Shown: positions 9,290 to 17,832 of the stretch, one piece after another
Layout: every line of letters begins with the position of its first letter
How positions within the stretch are numbered: position 1 is the stretch's first letter
NCBI GenBank assembly: GCA_963725145.1
Contig: CAVRXL010000010.1
Span: forward strand, 1,116,001-1,180,000
Direction: 5' to 3'
DNA: 64,000 nucleotides
Source: DATAEE01 sp963725145
Lineage (GTDB): Bacteria; Acidobacteriota; Vicinamibacteria; Vicinamibacterales; 2-12-FULL-66-21
Position numbers and translations under genes: made by a program
Notes under the pieces: generated by a model
Database searches by the model: none
What the model saw: only the letters and a program-made list of their open reading frames with translations
Told to the model about the DNA's origin: nothing

Positions 9290-10064
9290 ACTGAATATCG
9301 ACCACCTGGAGTACGAATTTCTTCTTGTCCTTTTGTTCGAGGAACGCCAGCTTCTTCCCATCGTCGGACCAGGCGGGGAGGCGTGTGATCTTCGCGGTAT
9401 CGATCTTCTGCTTTCGACCCCGCTCGTCCATGAGGACGAGGTCTTCGGTCTTGGCGGAGAACGCAATCAGGTTCAGCCCGGCAGGGGACCACCCGAACGT
9501 CAGCCCGGGGACAATGACGCTGTTGACCCATTCGCCAATCACTTCACCCTTGAGCCGCATCGTCCGGATGTTGGCGTTCTGGCCCTCGGGGAGGACGATC
9601 GTCCCGGCCCCGGCGGGACCCCCTCCGCCGACCGTCGCGCCGGCAGTGGCATCTCCCCCCATTCCGGCAATCGTGCCGCCGGTCGGGGCCTGACCTGCCT
9701 TGATGATCTCGCGCCGCTCGTCGACGCTGATCGCGAAGCCGGGCGACCCCGGCGCGGCCTTCCACGATTTCCACGCCCAGTACTTCGCCGCCCAGTCCGG
9801 CTCTCCATCCACCTCTTTCGGAGCGCCGCCGGCGGTCGCCACGACGTAGTGGCGCGCTTTCTTCACGGAGCCGGCGCTGTCGAGCTCGGCCGTCTGAAGG
9901 TAGAAGTCCTTTGCATCGGGTGACCATGCGAGCCGGAACGGCTCGCCTTTCAGCTTGCCCATGTCGAGCTCCGCGACACCGACAGGGGTCCCGACCTTCA
10001 AGGCCTCGGCGGACGTCGCGGATCCACTCTGCGACGCCAGTAACGTCATCACTAGAAGAAGCAT
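9288..10064 (-). CDS. Exported beta-propeller-like protein with PD40/TolB-like repeats
   Basis: A 258-residue exported protein starting with a short hydrophobic signal (LLLVMTLLASQSG). Three motifs of the WD40-like PD40/TolB type are visible: FRLAWSPDAKDFYL, FGWSPAGLNLIAFS and LPAWSDDGKKLAFL. A Gly/Ala-rich linker sits in the middle. The ATG at 10064 has a purine-rich GAAAGAAAGA stretch upstream. It overlaps the following VWFA gene by one base (TAATG) and starts 28 bases after the larger VWFA gene ends. It is short for a complete propeller, so it may form part of one or assemble with partners. Fold inferred from motifs; function unknown. Confidence 0.65.
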   Translation of the reverse strand: MLLLVMTLLASQSGSATSAEALKVGTPVGVAELDMGKLKGEPFRLAWSPDAKDFYLQTAELDSAGSVKKARHYVVATAGGAPKEVDGEPDWAAKYWAWKSWKAAPGSPGFAISVDERREIIKAGQAPTGGTIAGMGGDATAGATVGGGGPAGAGTIVLPEGQNANIRTMRLKGEVIGEWVNSVIVPGLTFGWSPAGLNLIAFSAKTEDLVLMDERGRKQKIDTAKITRLPAWSDDGKKLAFLEQKDKKKFVLQVVDIQ

Positions 10065-10092
10065 GGCGGTGTGTCTTTCTTTCGCATTGTTC

Positions 10093-12699
10093 TTACCGGG
10101 ATTCGAGAGCGGCGAGGCGCTCGCGCAGCTCGGGAGATCCAGGGAGCGCGCGGAGGCCGGCCTTGAGAGCTTGAATCGCGAGCGCGGGTTCCGCCGCGCG
10201 CACGTACGCGTCGGCGATCGCCAGGTGAGCGGGCACGAGCGTCGGATCGGCGAACGCCGCCGCGCGCCAGGCGTTGATCGCATCGAGCCGCTCACCCGCG
10301 GCCGCGTGCACCCAGCCCAGGATGAACGAGGGCAACGCGCAGGGCGGATCGCCGGCTGCCAGCCGCAGATCGTCACCGGCAACATCGAACCGGCCGGCGG
10401 AAAACTGCGCGAGTCCGCGCAGGCCGTAGTACGGCGAACCGCATGATTGCTGAGGTGTGCCCGGTGCACCGACGCCAGGAGTCGGTTGGGAGTCGAGTGC
10501 TGTTCCGACCGCGGTCCAGTCGCCTCGCGCCGCGTGACCGGCTGCTTCCTGCATTGCCGAGCCTCGCGCGGCCTCGATCAGCTCTTTGACGTACCGCCGC
10601 GCGATCTCTCCGCCGAGCACGTCCGCAGGCGCGATCGGCATCGTCGACACCGTCGGCGATGTGGTTCTTTCCGGGGCGGCCGGAGCCGGCGCCGAGCCCG
10701 GAAGAACCCGGACCTCGCGCGCGAGCTCGGCGATCGTCTCCGCGCCTTCGCGGACGGTCGCCCGCACGACGTAGTCGCCCGGGACGACGCCTGCGAGCGG
10801 CAGCGCGATCCGCGCCTCACGGCTGACCGATCCGTTGCCGCGCGCGCGGACCTCGCCGAGATCCGCGCGTGCGGTAGCGCCCTCGAGCTGCGCCGTCACC
10901 GTCACGCTCTCCAGATCCTGGGCGCGGCGGCCGTAAAGCTCGACGAGTCCCGCCAGCGCATCGTCGGCGTACGCCACGGCCCGAACCGGCAGGCTGCCGG
11001 TGACGCCGCCGAGGACGAGGTCGCTTGCCGCTACTCCAGCCGTGTCGAGCCGCCGAACGTCGAAGCGGCGATCGGCGCTGCCGATCAATCCGCCCGGCTC
11101 GCGGACGACGATCCGCATCAAGTACTCTCCGGGCGGCGCTTCAAACTGTACTTTGTAGGCCGCCGTGCCGATGGTCCCGCCGCCGGACGGCGCGGTCGGC
11201 ATCGGCATCGTGTCGGTCCCGCTCGCGACGACGCGGCCGTCCCGCGCGCTCCGGACGACGAATACGACGTCGGCAGGCCGCTGCCCGGATCCGTTCGAGG
11301 AGACCGGGAGATCGGCCGCGAGGCTGACGAAGACGCGCTGCGTTCCAGGCGATTCGGCGCCGAGCACGTAGGTCGTATACCGGATCGGCAGGCCCTGCTG
11401 CGCGAACGGCGCGGCGATCGCGAGATCGATGGCGCGCCGTCGATCGGCCGGGTTCGCACTCGCTTCCACGAGGGAGTAACCCGTCCGGGTACTCACGCGC
11501 GCTCCAGGACGTGTGACGCGCACGGCCACGCGGCGGTACACGCCGCGTTTCGATGCGTCGACCGGCTCGAAGCCGACCAGATAGTAGTCCTGCGAGATGT
11601 CCGCAATTTTTGCCAGGGCGGCGCCGGGATCGGACGCGGCGTTTGTCAGCAGCAGACCGTCGGTCTCCACGGCAAGGCTTCCGAGCGACGCGAGCCGGCT
11701 CTCGATCTCGGTGTACTGATCGCTGCCGAGCGGTTCCGCCTCCTTCAGATCGTTTTCGCGGCGGTTCAAGTCGATCGAATAGATGACGGCATAGGCCTGC
11801 GCGGCGGCCGCGGCGACCTGCTCGAGCTCTCGCGTGACGTGATCGGTGTAGAAGCCCTCCGAGAAAAGGGCCACCGTCTTGCGTCCCTCGATTGGCGTAA
11901 GGTCGCGCACGACGTCGGCGAGCCTCAGCAGCAATTGCCGGGCCGCTTCGTCCGCGCGCGTCGCGACGGTGCGGGCGTCTTCTTTGACGAGCGCTTCGAA
12001 GAATCGCGGATCGCTCGCCCCGCTGACGCTGACGCCCGATCGGGCCGGTCCGCTCGACAACGTGTCGGTGCTCGCCTGCTGGCTCGCCAGGCGATCGACG
12101 ACGCGCGTGAGGATCTCCTGATTGCCCCGGCCTATCTCGTACGCCTCGGAAATCCGAATGGCGCCCAGGCCGCCCTGCGTCATGCGCTCCAGGCTGCCGC
12201 GAATCTTCACGAGCTCGGACGCGGCCCGGTCGACGTTGGCGGTGAATTGAATCTGCGGTCCCGGCCCGGGCAGCGCGTACAGCGCGACGCGATCGCCAGG
12301 GCGGACGCGTGTGCGCAGGAAACGCTCCGCGGCGATCCGCGCGCGCTGCTCGTTGCCCGTGGCGATGTGATGCTGATCGAAGACGAGCACATACAGATGG
12401 CCGCGCGGCGCTCCCTGGTTGGTCGAGACCTCACCGGCAATCGTCCGGCGCGCGACGTCCTCGTACGGCCCTGATGGTTCTTCGATATGTTGGAAGAGGA
12501 GGACACGTCGGAGCCGGCCGTCCTCTGTGAGCTCGATCTCGTCGGCGCGCAGATCACGAATCGGACGCCCGTTGGCGTCGAAGACACGCAGGTCGAGACG
12601 GACGAGCTCGGCGCCGGACCGAAAGACCGGGGGAGCGGGTTGGGCCCCGGCTGAAGCCGCGAGGAGCAGGGCCGCAGCGACGATTCGCGCGAGGGCCAT
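10093..12699 (-). CDS. Large exported VWFA-related (acidobacterial type) protein with TPR-like C-terminus
   Basis: An 868-residue exported protein. The signal peptide (RIVAAALLLAASAGAQ) is followed by PVFRSGAELVRLDLRVFDANG and DLRADEIELTEDG, the same opening as the paralogue at 7234. A VWFA-like segment follows (LYVLVFDQHHIATGNEQRAR, ALFSEGFYTDHV); its metal site is degenerate. The middle holds beta-rich repeats (GEYLMRIVVREPGGLIGS, GDYVVRATVREGAETIAEL), and the C-terminus TPR-like helices (LGWVHAAAGERLDAINAW). It sits between the sulfatase-like genes and the propeller-like gene, all on the minus strand with gaps under 30 bases. Probably periplasmic or surface-exposed. Partner and ligand unknown. 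Confidence 0.8.
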   Translation of the reverse strand: MALARIVAAALLLAASAGAQPAPPVFRSGAELVRLDLRVFDANGRPIRDLRADEIELTEDGRLRRVLLFQHIEEPSGPYEDVARRTIAGEVSTNQGAPRGHLYVLVFDQHHIATGNEQRARIAAERFLRTRVRPGDRVALYALPGPGPQIQFTANVDRAASELVKIRGSLERMTQGGLGAIRISEAYEIGRGNQEILTRVVDRLASQQASTDTLSSGPARSGVSVSGASDPRFFEALVKEDARTVATRADEAARQLLLRLADVVRDLTPIEGRKTVALFSEGFYTDHVTRELEQVAAAAAQAYAVIYSIDLNRRENDLKEAEPLGSDQYTEIESRLASLGSLAVETDGLLLTNAASDPGAALAKIADISQDYYLVGFEPVDASKRGVYRRVAVRVTRPGARVSTRTGYSLVEASANPADRRRAIDLAIAAPFAQQGLPIRYTTYVLGAESPGTQRVFVSLAADLPVSSNGSGQRPADVVFVVRSARDGRVVASGTDTMPMPTAPSGGGTIGTAAYKVQFEAPPGEYLMRIVVREPGGLIGSADRRFDVRRLDTAGVAASDLVLGGVTGSLPVRAVAYADDALAGLVELYGRRAQDLESVTVTAQLEGATARADLGEVRARGNGSVSREARIALPLAGVVPGDYVVRATVREGAETIAELAREVRVLPGSAPAPAAPERTTSPTVSTMPIAPADVLGGEIARRYVKELIEAARGSAMQEAAGHAARGDWTAVGTALDSQPTPGVGAPGTPQQSCGSPYYGLRGLAQFSAGRFDVAGDDLRLAAGDPPCALPSFILGWVHAAAGERLDAINAWRAAAFADPTLVPAHLAIADAYVRAAEPALAIQALKAGLRALPGSPELRERLAALESR

Positions 12700-12725
12700 A
12701 TCGGGATTCTACTCCCGCGGGTTGA

Positions 12726-14918
12726 CTATCTCGCCAGCTGTCGAAGCTCTCGAATTTCACGTCCGAACAGCGCTGGCGGCGCCTGTTTCAGAAAGGCTTC
12801 CGCGTAGGGCCGCGCTTCCGCGCGCCGTCCCGCCGCCGCGAGTCCCGTGGCCAGGTTGTACAACGCTTCCAGTTCGGACGGGTCGAGCTCGGCGGCGCGG
12901 CGCCAACGCGCGAAGGCGGCTTCACGGTTGCCGGCGTGCATCTCGACCGCGCCCAGTCCCAGCTGCGCGCGGGCCGAGTGCGGGTTGAGCGCCGCGGCGC
13001 GCTCGAGGGCGGCGCGGGCAGCGGGGGCGTCGCGTTGTCGCAGCTTGATGGACCCGATGTTCTCGTACGCCATGGCGTTGGTCGAATCGAGCGTCAGGAC
13101 GCGCTCGAACGCCGCGACGGCGCGATCCAACCGGCCTGCGCGCCCGTACGCGATGCCGAGTGCGTTGACGGCGTCGACATCCGGTGTCGTGCCGGCAGTG
13201 ATCGCTTCGAGCAGCGGAATCGCAACGGCCGGCTGGCCCGCCTCGGCCAGATAAACCCCGAGCTGTGCCTGCAGCGCGGCATCCGACACGCCGGCCTTCA
13301 TGGCGCGCTCGAGCGTCGCGATGGCGGCCTCCGGCCGCCCTGTTTCCCAGCGCAGCGCCCCGAGGTGACGGTACGCGTGCGTCATGTCCGACCGTTTCGC
13401 GAGAATGCTTTCGAACACCCGCTCGGCTTCGGCGACGCGCTTCTGCTGATACAGCTCCACACCCTGATGGATCGCCTGATCGAGATCGATCATCCGCTTG
13501 GGGTCGTCCGCCTCCTCGTAGCGCGTCTTGGTGACGGCGGTACCTGAGACGTACCCGAGCGCACGCAGGCGGCTGAGCGCTTCCGCCGACTCCGCCGCCC
13601 GCGGCCCCGGCCCCGTGCTGCCGAAAGCGGTCAGCCGCGCCTCGAGCGCGCGCCGTCGGTCGCCGTGAGAGTCGAAGAGGTTCCGCTCCTCGCGCGGGTC
13701 TGTCGCCAGTTCGTACAGCTCCGGCAGCGGCAGCGAGATGAGCTTCTCGCGTCCGGCAAACACACCAGTGAGGGGGGCCCAACCACGATTGAGCGACGCG
13801 GACATCGCTTCGAAGTACGACGTTCGCTCGCCGTCGTCGGTCGCGCGACCGGACGCGCTCACGAGCGAGCGGCCGGGCAATCCTTCCGGCACGTGCGCCT
13901 GAACGAGATCGAGAATCGTCGGAACGAGATCGATGTGGCGCGCAGCGGTCTGGGAGACCTCGCCCTTCCCGTTCACACCGCCCTCAGAGGATGACACCGG
14001 CGCAGGCGCGTCCACGGTTGCGATGATGAGCGGCACGCGAAGCGTCGCCTCGTAGGCGAAGAGCCCGTGCGTCAGCTCGCCGTGATCGCCCAGTGCCTCG
14101 CCGTGATCCGCCGTGACGATCGTCAGCGTTGGACGGCTCCGCGACGGGAGATCCTGGAAGAGCGGAGCCAGAGCCCTGTCGGTGTACGCGACTTCCCCGA
14201 GGTACGGATTCGAGGCGTATTGGGTGTCGAATGGCGGCGGCGGGAGATACGTCGCATGCGGGTCATAGACATGCAACCAGACGAACCACTTCCCCTGTTG
14301 CGCCGCGATCCACTTCCGTGCGAGCGCGACCACTTCCTCGCCGCGCCGCTCGGGCATCTCGAACTCGGCCGAACGCCCCGACTCCGGATACGCATCGTCG
14401 TAGACATCGAACCCGGACGGAAGGCCGAACCGGGCGTCCAGCGGAAAGGCGCCGACGAATGCCGCGGTCGCGAAGCCGGCGCGCCGGAGTACGCCGGCGA
14501 GCGTCGCCGTGTCGGGACGCAACCGATAGCCGTTGTTGTCGCGAATGCCGTGCTGGTACGGATACAGGCCGGTCAGGATACTTGCATGTGAAGGCAGCGT
14601 GACGACAGCGTGCGCGTGCGCGAAGTCATAGCGCACGCCACGCTGCGCGAGCGCGTCGAGCGCCGGCGTCATCGCGGTCCCGCCGTAACAACTGAGTGCG
14701 TCGGCGCGCAGGGTGTCGATCGTGACAAGCAAGACGTTCTGATCGGCGCTTCGGAGAAGCGCGACCGGCTTTGCGCGGGCGAGCCACCACCAGACGGCCG
14801 CCAGCAAGACCGACACAACGAGGACAGTGCCCAATGCCCTCAGCGGCGCGCCGCGTCCGACGGTACCGTTCGACCGTTCATCGCGAGTGGGCCGCTTCCG
14901 GTTCCCGGTACTCGGCAT
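12726..14918 (-). CDS. Membrane-anchored sulfatase-like (alkaline phosphatase superfamily) protein with TPRs
   Basis: A 730-residue protein: an N-terminal membrane anchor (LGTVLVVSVLLAAVWWWL), a sulfatase-fold domain, then TPR repeats from about residue 480 (TDPNAMAYENIG-like hairpins; AYRHLGALRWETGRPEAAIATL). Metal-site motifs are present: LVTIDTLRAD near the N-terminus and IVTADHGEALGDHGELTHG. The nucleophile region reads TLPSHASILTG, so the usual CxPxR/SxPxR formylglycine site is absent and Thr is the candidate nucleophile, as in phosphoethanolamine-transferase-type members of the superfamily. True sulfatase activity is therefore doubtful; a phosphodiesterase or phosphotransferase role is possible. 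It lies 12 bases from a paralogue at 14931, probably co-transcribed. Confidence 0.8.
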   Translation of the reverse strand: MPSTGNRKRPTRDERSNGTVGRGAPLRALGTVLVVSVLLAAVWWWLARAKPVALLRSADQNVLLVTIDTLRADALSCYGGTAMTPALDALAQRGVRYDFAHAHAVVTLPSHASILTGLYPYQHGIRDNNGYRLRPDTATLAGVLRRAGFATAAFVGAFPLDARFGLPSGFDVYDDAYPESGRSAEFEMPERRGEEVVALARKWIAAQQGKWFVWLHVYDPHATYLPPPPFDTQYASNPYLGEVAYTDRALAPLFQDLPSRSRPTLTIVTADHGEALGDHGELTHGLFAYEATLRVPLIIATVDAPAPVSSSEGGVNGKGEVSQTAARHIDLVPTILDLVQAHVPEGLPGRSLVSASGRATDDGERTSYFEAMSASLNRGWAPLTGVFAGREKLISLPLPELYELATDPREERNLFDSHGDRRRALEARLTAFGSTGPGPRAAESAEALSRLRALGYVSGTAVTKTRYEEADDPKRMIDLDQAIHQGVELYQQKRVAEAERVFESILAKRSDMTHAYRHLGALRWETGRPEAAIATLERAMKAGVSDAALQAQLGVYLAEAGQPAVAIPLLEAITAGTTPDVDAVNALGIAYGRAGRLDRAVAAFERVLTLDSTNAMAYENIGSIKLRQRDAPAARAALERAAALNPHSARAQLGLGAVEMHAGNREAAFARWRRAAELDPSELEALYNLATGLAAAGRRAEARPYAEAFLKQAPPALFGREIRELRQLAR

Positions 14919-14930
14919 CGGTAGGCTGAC

Positions 14931-17108
14931 CTATGGTTTTTGTGGGAGCCGCGCCGCTTTCTCAGGCTCTCCGAACATCGTCCACAGTTGTCGCGCGAGC
15001 GAGCGGCTTTCGGCGCCCGGCGCCATGTCGAGCATGTCGCTGATGGCCTTCTCCGCCTCGGCGTCGCGGCCAAGTGAGCGGTAGAGCATCGCCAGGCCCG
15101 CATACGCGCGCCGGTTCTGCGGGAATAAACGAATCTCCTCTTTGAACGCCACCTCTGCTTCGGAATTTCGCCCCAGACGCGCCAGCGTGTCGCCCAAATA
15201 GAAGTAGAGTTCCGTAATCGTCAGCGTGCGCGCGTTGACCTGCTTCGCAGCCTCAGCGAAAAGCGGCAGCGCTTCGCCGTAGCGTCCTCCCGTGTGAAGC
15301 TGGAGCGCCTGGACGTACAGCGGCATCGGAAGCGAGGGGTCTTCGTCCTGGGCCAGCTTCGCTTCCCGCCGTGCCGTCTCGCCGTCCCTGGCGGCGAGCG
15401 CGATCTTCGCGAGCATCTCGTGCGCCGACGCCCGCGCGAGCCGTTCGTGCGGCGCGGCCACCTTGACGGCCAGCTGGGCGTGCTGTCGCGCCTCGTCCAG
15501 ACGGTGGAGCCGGAGCAGCGTCGCGGCGACCGCCACGAGACCGTTCGATTGCGTCGGCTTGAGCGCGACGAATCGCTTGTACGCGGCGAGCGCTTCTTCC
15601 GGGCGATCGACCCGCATCAGCAGGTTGCCGACCTGCTGCCAGACGTCCGCCATCATCGGGTTGCCTTCGAGGATTCCCCGCAGGCCGGAGATCGCGCCTT
15701 CGTAATCGCGGCGTGCGGCCAGCGTGACCGCTTTGCGGTACTGTTCGAGCACGCCGACCTTGTCCTTCGGGTCCGGCAACTTGTCGCCGGCGACATCGTC
15801 GCCAAGATCCGCCTGCATCCCGACGTAGCCCAACGCCTGGAACTGCTCGCGCTCGGCGGCGGTGACGGCCGAAGGCCGGTTCACCTTCGCACCCGAAGCG
15901 AGCCGATCGAGCGCCGCGCGCATCGCCTGAGCCGCCTGCGGGCGTTCCGCCGCGATGCTGCGCAGCTCGCGCGGGTCGCTCGTCAAGTCGTACAACTCCT
16001 CACGCGGCGCTTTGATGTAGCGGTACCGCGAATCGGTGAGGGCCTGAAGCTCGCTCCACCCAAAGTGATATCGCGGATACAACGACTCGGAATACACGCC
16101 GATCTCGCGCAACGAAGCCGGATCGGCCCCGTTGACGACGGACCAGAGCGATCGACTTGCGCCGAGTGTAGCCGGGCCGCCCGCACCGGACCCAGACGTT
16201 GGCCCGGCCGCGTCCAACAGTGTGGCCGCGACGTCGGCGAGCTGGACCGGCGCGGAGATCCGCCGCCCGCGGGCTTGCCCCGAGCGAAGTCGAGGGGCGG
16301 CGCCCGGCGGCTTGACGATGAACGGCACGCGGATCGACTCGTCGTAGATGAACAGGCCGTGTTCCAGCTCGCCGTGATCGCCGAGACCCTCGCCGTGATC
16401 CGACACGAGCATGATCGTCGACGACTCGTATCGCTGCTGCGCCTTCAGCGCATCGACGAATTGTCCGACGAGCTCGTCGGCGTACGCGATCTCGCCGTCG
16501 TACGGGGCGTACGACGCATACCGCGCCGGCGGCGTGTAAGGTACGTGCGGCTCGTACAGATGGAGAAAAACGAAGAACGATCCGGACGTGGTCTGCGCCA
16601 TCCAGCGCGTGGCGTGCTCGACCGTCTGAGCGCCGTCACGCTGAACCTGGCCGATCGACAGCTCCGGTGACGTGGCGGGAAAATCGCTGTCGTACACGTC
16701 AAAGCCGGCGCCGATCCCGGTCTCTTTCCGCAGCACGTAAGCCGAGACGAATCCTCCCGTCGAGTAGCCGCGCTCGCGGAGGACCTGCTGCAGCATGCGC
16801 TCGGTCGGCCTGAGCGCGAACCCGACGTTATCCCGCACGCCGTGCTCGAACGGCAAAAGGCCAGTCAGCATCGACGCGTGCGACGGCAGCGTCTGCGGCG
16901 CGTGCGCGTACGCGCGCTCGAACAGGACGCCATCGGCGGCCAGGGCGTCGATCGCCGGCGTTCGGATCTTCTGATAGCCGTACGCGGGCAGCCGATCGGC
17001 GCGGAGCGTATCGATCGAGATGAGGATGATCGGCCCGGCTTCGGCCGGGCGCGATGCCCGGAAAAAGAGGATGGCTGCGGCGGCGATTGCCACCGCGGCA
17101 ACCACCAC
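14931..17108 (-). CDS. Membrane-anchored sulfatase-like protein with TPRs (paralogue)
   Basis: A 725-residue paralogue of the neighbouring gene with the same order: hydrophobic anchor (VVAAVAIAAAAILFF), sulfatase-like domain (IILISIDTLRADRLPAYGY; TLPSHASMLTG; LVSDHGEGLGDHGELEHG) and C-terminal TPRs (WQQVGNLLMRVDRPEEALAAY, LGDTLARLGRNSEAEVAFKEE). The formylglycine Cys/Ser is again replaced in TLPSHAS. Near residues 271-282 a short Arg/Gly-rich insertion (PRLRSGQARGRR) is encoded by a dispersed palindromic element (16270-16294), inserted in frame relative to the family pattern. The gene ends 12 bases before the second sulfatase-like gene and starts 20 bases after the 17129 gene. Confidence 0.8.
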   Translation of the reverse strand: MVVAAVAIAAAAILFFRASRPAEAGPIILISIDTLRADRLPAYGYQKIRTPAIDALAADGVLFERAYAHAPQTLPSHASMLTGLLPFEHGVRDNVGFALRPTERMLQQVLRERGYSTGGFVSAYVLRKETGIGAGFDVYDSDFPATSPELSIGQVQRDGAQTVEHATRWMAQTTSGSFFVFLHLYEPHVPYTPPARYASYAPYDGEIAYADELVGQFVDALKAQQRYESSTIMLVSDHGEGLGDHGELEHGLFIYDESIRVPFIVKPPGAAPRLRSGQARGRRISAPVQLADVAATLLDAAGPTSGSGAGGPATLGASRSLWSVVNGADPASLREIGVYSESLYPRYHFGWSELQALTDSRYRYIKAPREELYDLTSDPRELRSIAAERPQAAQAMRAALDRLASGAKVNRPSAVTAAEREQFQALGYVGMQADLGDDVAGDKLPDPKDKVGVLEQYRKAVTLAARRDYEGAISGLRGILEGNPMMADVWQQVGNLLMRVDRPEEALAAYKRFVALKPTQSNGLVAVAATLLRLHRLDEARQHAQLAVKVAAPHERLARASAHEMLAKIALAARDGETARREAKLAQDEDPSLPMPLYVQALQLHTGGRYGEALPLFAEAAKQVNARTLTITELYFYLGDTLARLGRNSEAEVAFKEEIRLFPQNRRAYAGLAMLYRSLGRDAEAEKAISDMLDMAPGAESRSLARQLWTMFGEPEKAARLPQKP
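16270..16294. repeat. Dispersed palindromic element inside the sulfatase-like gene
   Basis: GCTTGCCCCGAGCGAAGTCG plus four or five G residues. Read on the other strand (CCTCGACTTCGCTCGGGGCA) it aligns, allowing gaps, with the element at 59310-59344 in the M14 peptidase gene. It keeps the reading frame and adds about a dozen Arg/Gly-rich residues. Confidence 0.6.
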
Positions 17109-17128
17109 GAACCTGGTGGTGCGGCTCG

Positions 17129-17788
17129 TCAGGGCTTTTCTTTGAGCGCGGCGACCAGCGCGCGGGCGCGCCGCGCTTCGAGAGACTCAGGACCGGCTTC
17201 TTCGATGACGCGCTCGTAGGCGGCTATGGCCTTCGCCGTATCCTTCCTCTGTTCGTAGATCCAGCCGAGTTGCAGCTGCACGGCCGACAGCGCCGGGGCG
17301 GCCTGCAGCACGCCCTCGTACGCCGCGATCGCCTCGTCGTACAACCCCGTCTTCGCGAAAGAGGCGGCCACGTCGAGCTTCGACTGCAGCGATCCGAGAT
17401 CGGTGCGGCCGAGCGCCATCGGACGGTCGGACTCCGGCGTCCGCGCGAGCGTGAAGGTCATGGGCGGGTTCGTCCGGAGCGTCTGGATCGACGCGGGGGC
17501 CGAGACCTCGTCATACCCGGGAGCCTTGACGGTGAACTTCCAGATGCCGCGACGGAGGCCGAGGATACCGAAGCGCCCCTTCTCGTCGGTCACCGCCGTC
17601 AGCGTGCGCGGCGCGGCCTCCGCGTTCTCAGCGGTCACCGTCGCGCCCTTGATCGCCTCGCCGTCGAGATCGCGGACCGTTCCAGACGCGCGCCCCACGC
17701 TCTGCGCGCCGGCGGCGGCGGGCGAGATCAGGATCACGCCCAACGTCAGGCACGACGCTCGCGCAAGCCATCGCCGAAGGGCCGGCAT
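17129..17788 (-). CDS. Exported carboxypeptidase-regulatory-like/TPR protein
   Basis: A 219-residue exported protein. The ATG at 17788 is chosen because it begins a signal peptide (ALRRWLARASCLTLGVILI, cleavage near AAAGAQ). Residues about 35-115 form a carboxypeptidase-regulatory-like domain (ASGTVRDLDGEAIKGATVTAE, GILGLRRGIWKFTVKAPGYDE). The C-terminus has one or two TPR units (VQLQLGWIYEQRKDTAKAIA). It has the same architecture as the 4301 gene and is the first gene of the minus-strand cluster that runs to 7234. It is divergent from the NamZ-fusion gene, with 44 bases between starts. Role unknown, probably periplasmic. Confidence 0.78.
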   Translation of the reverse strand: MPALRRWLARASCLTLGVILISPAAAGAQSVGRASGTVRDLDGEAIKGATVTAENAEAAPRTLTAVTDEKGRFGILGLRRGIWKFTVKAPGYDEVSAPASIQTLRTNPPMTFTLARTPESDRPMALGRTDLGSLQSKLDVAASFAKTGLYDEAIAAYEGVLQAAPALSAVQLQLGWIYEQRKDTAKAIAAYERVIEEAGPESLEARRARALVAALKEKP

Positions 17789-17796
17789 GTGGCCAG

Positions 17797-17802
17797 TATA
17801 AT
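17797..17802 (+). promoter_or_regulatory. TATAAT -10 hexamer in the divergent gap
   Basis: A perfect TATAAT lies 30 bases before the NamZ-fusion start at 17833, in the 44-base gap between divergent genes. The matching -35 position (CCGAAG) is poor. On the opposite strand the same site reads TATACT close to the 17788 start, so it could serve both genes. A weak prediction. Confidence 0.35.
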
Positions 17803-17832
17803 CCCTGACCACGGCTATCGCGGATAAAACCA

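Noticed and set aside
10447..12474. Open frame of 675 codons on the plus strand
   Set aside because: Antisense to the large VWFA gene, Arg/Asp-rich without recognisable motifs; a codon-bias shadow.
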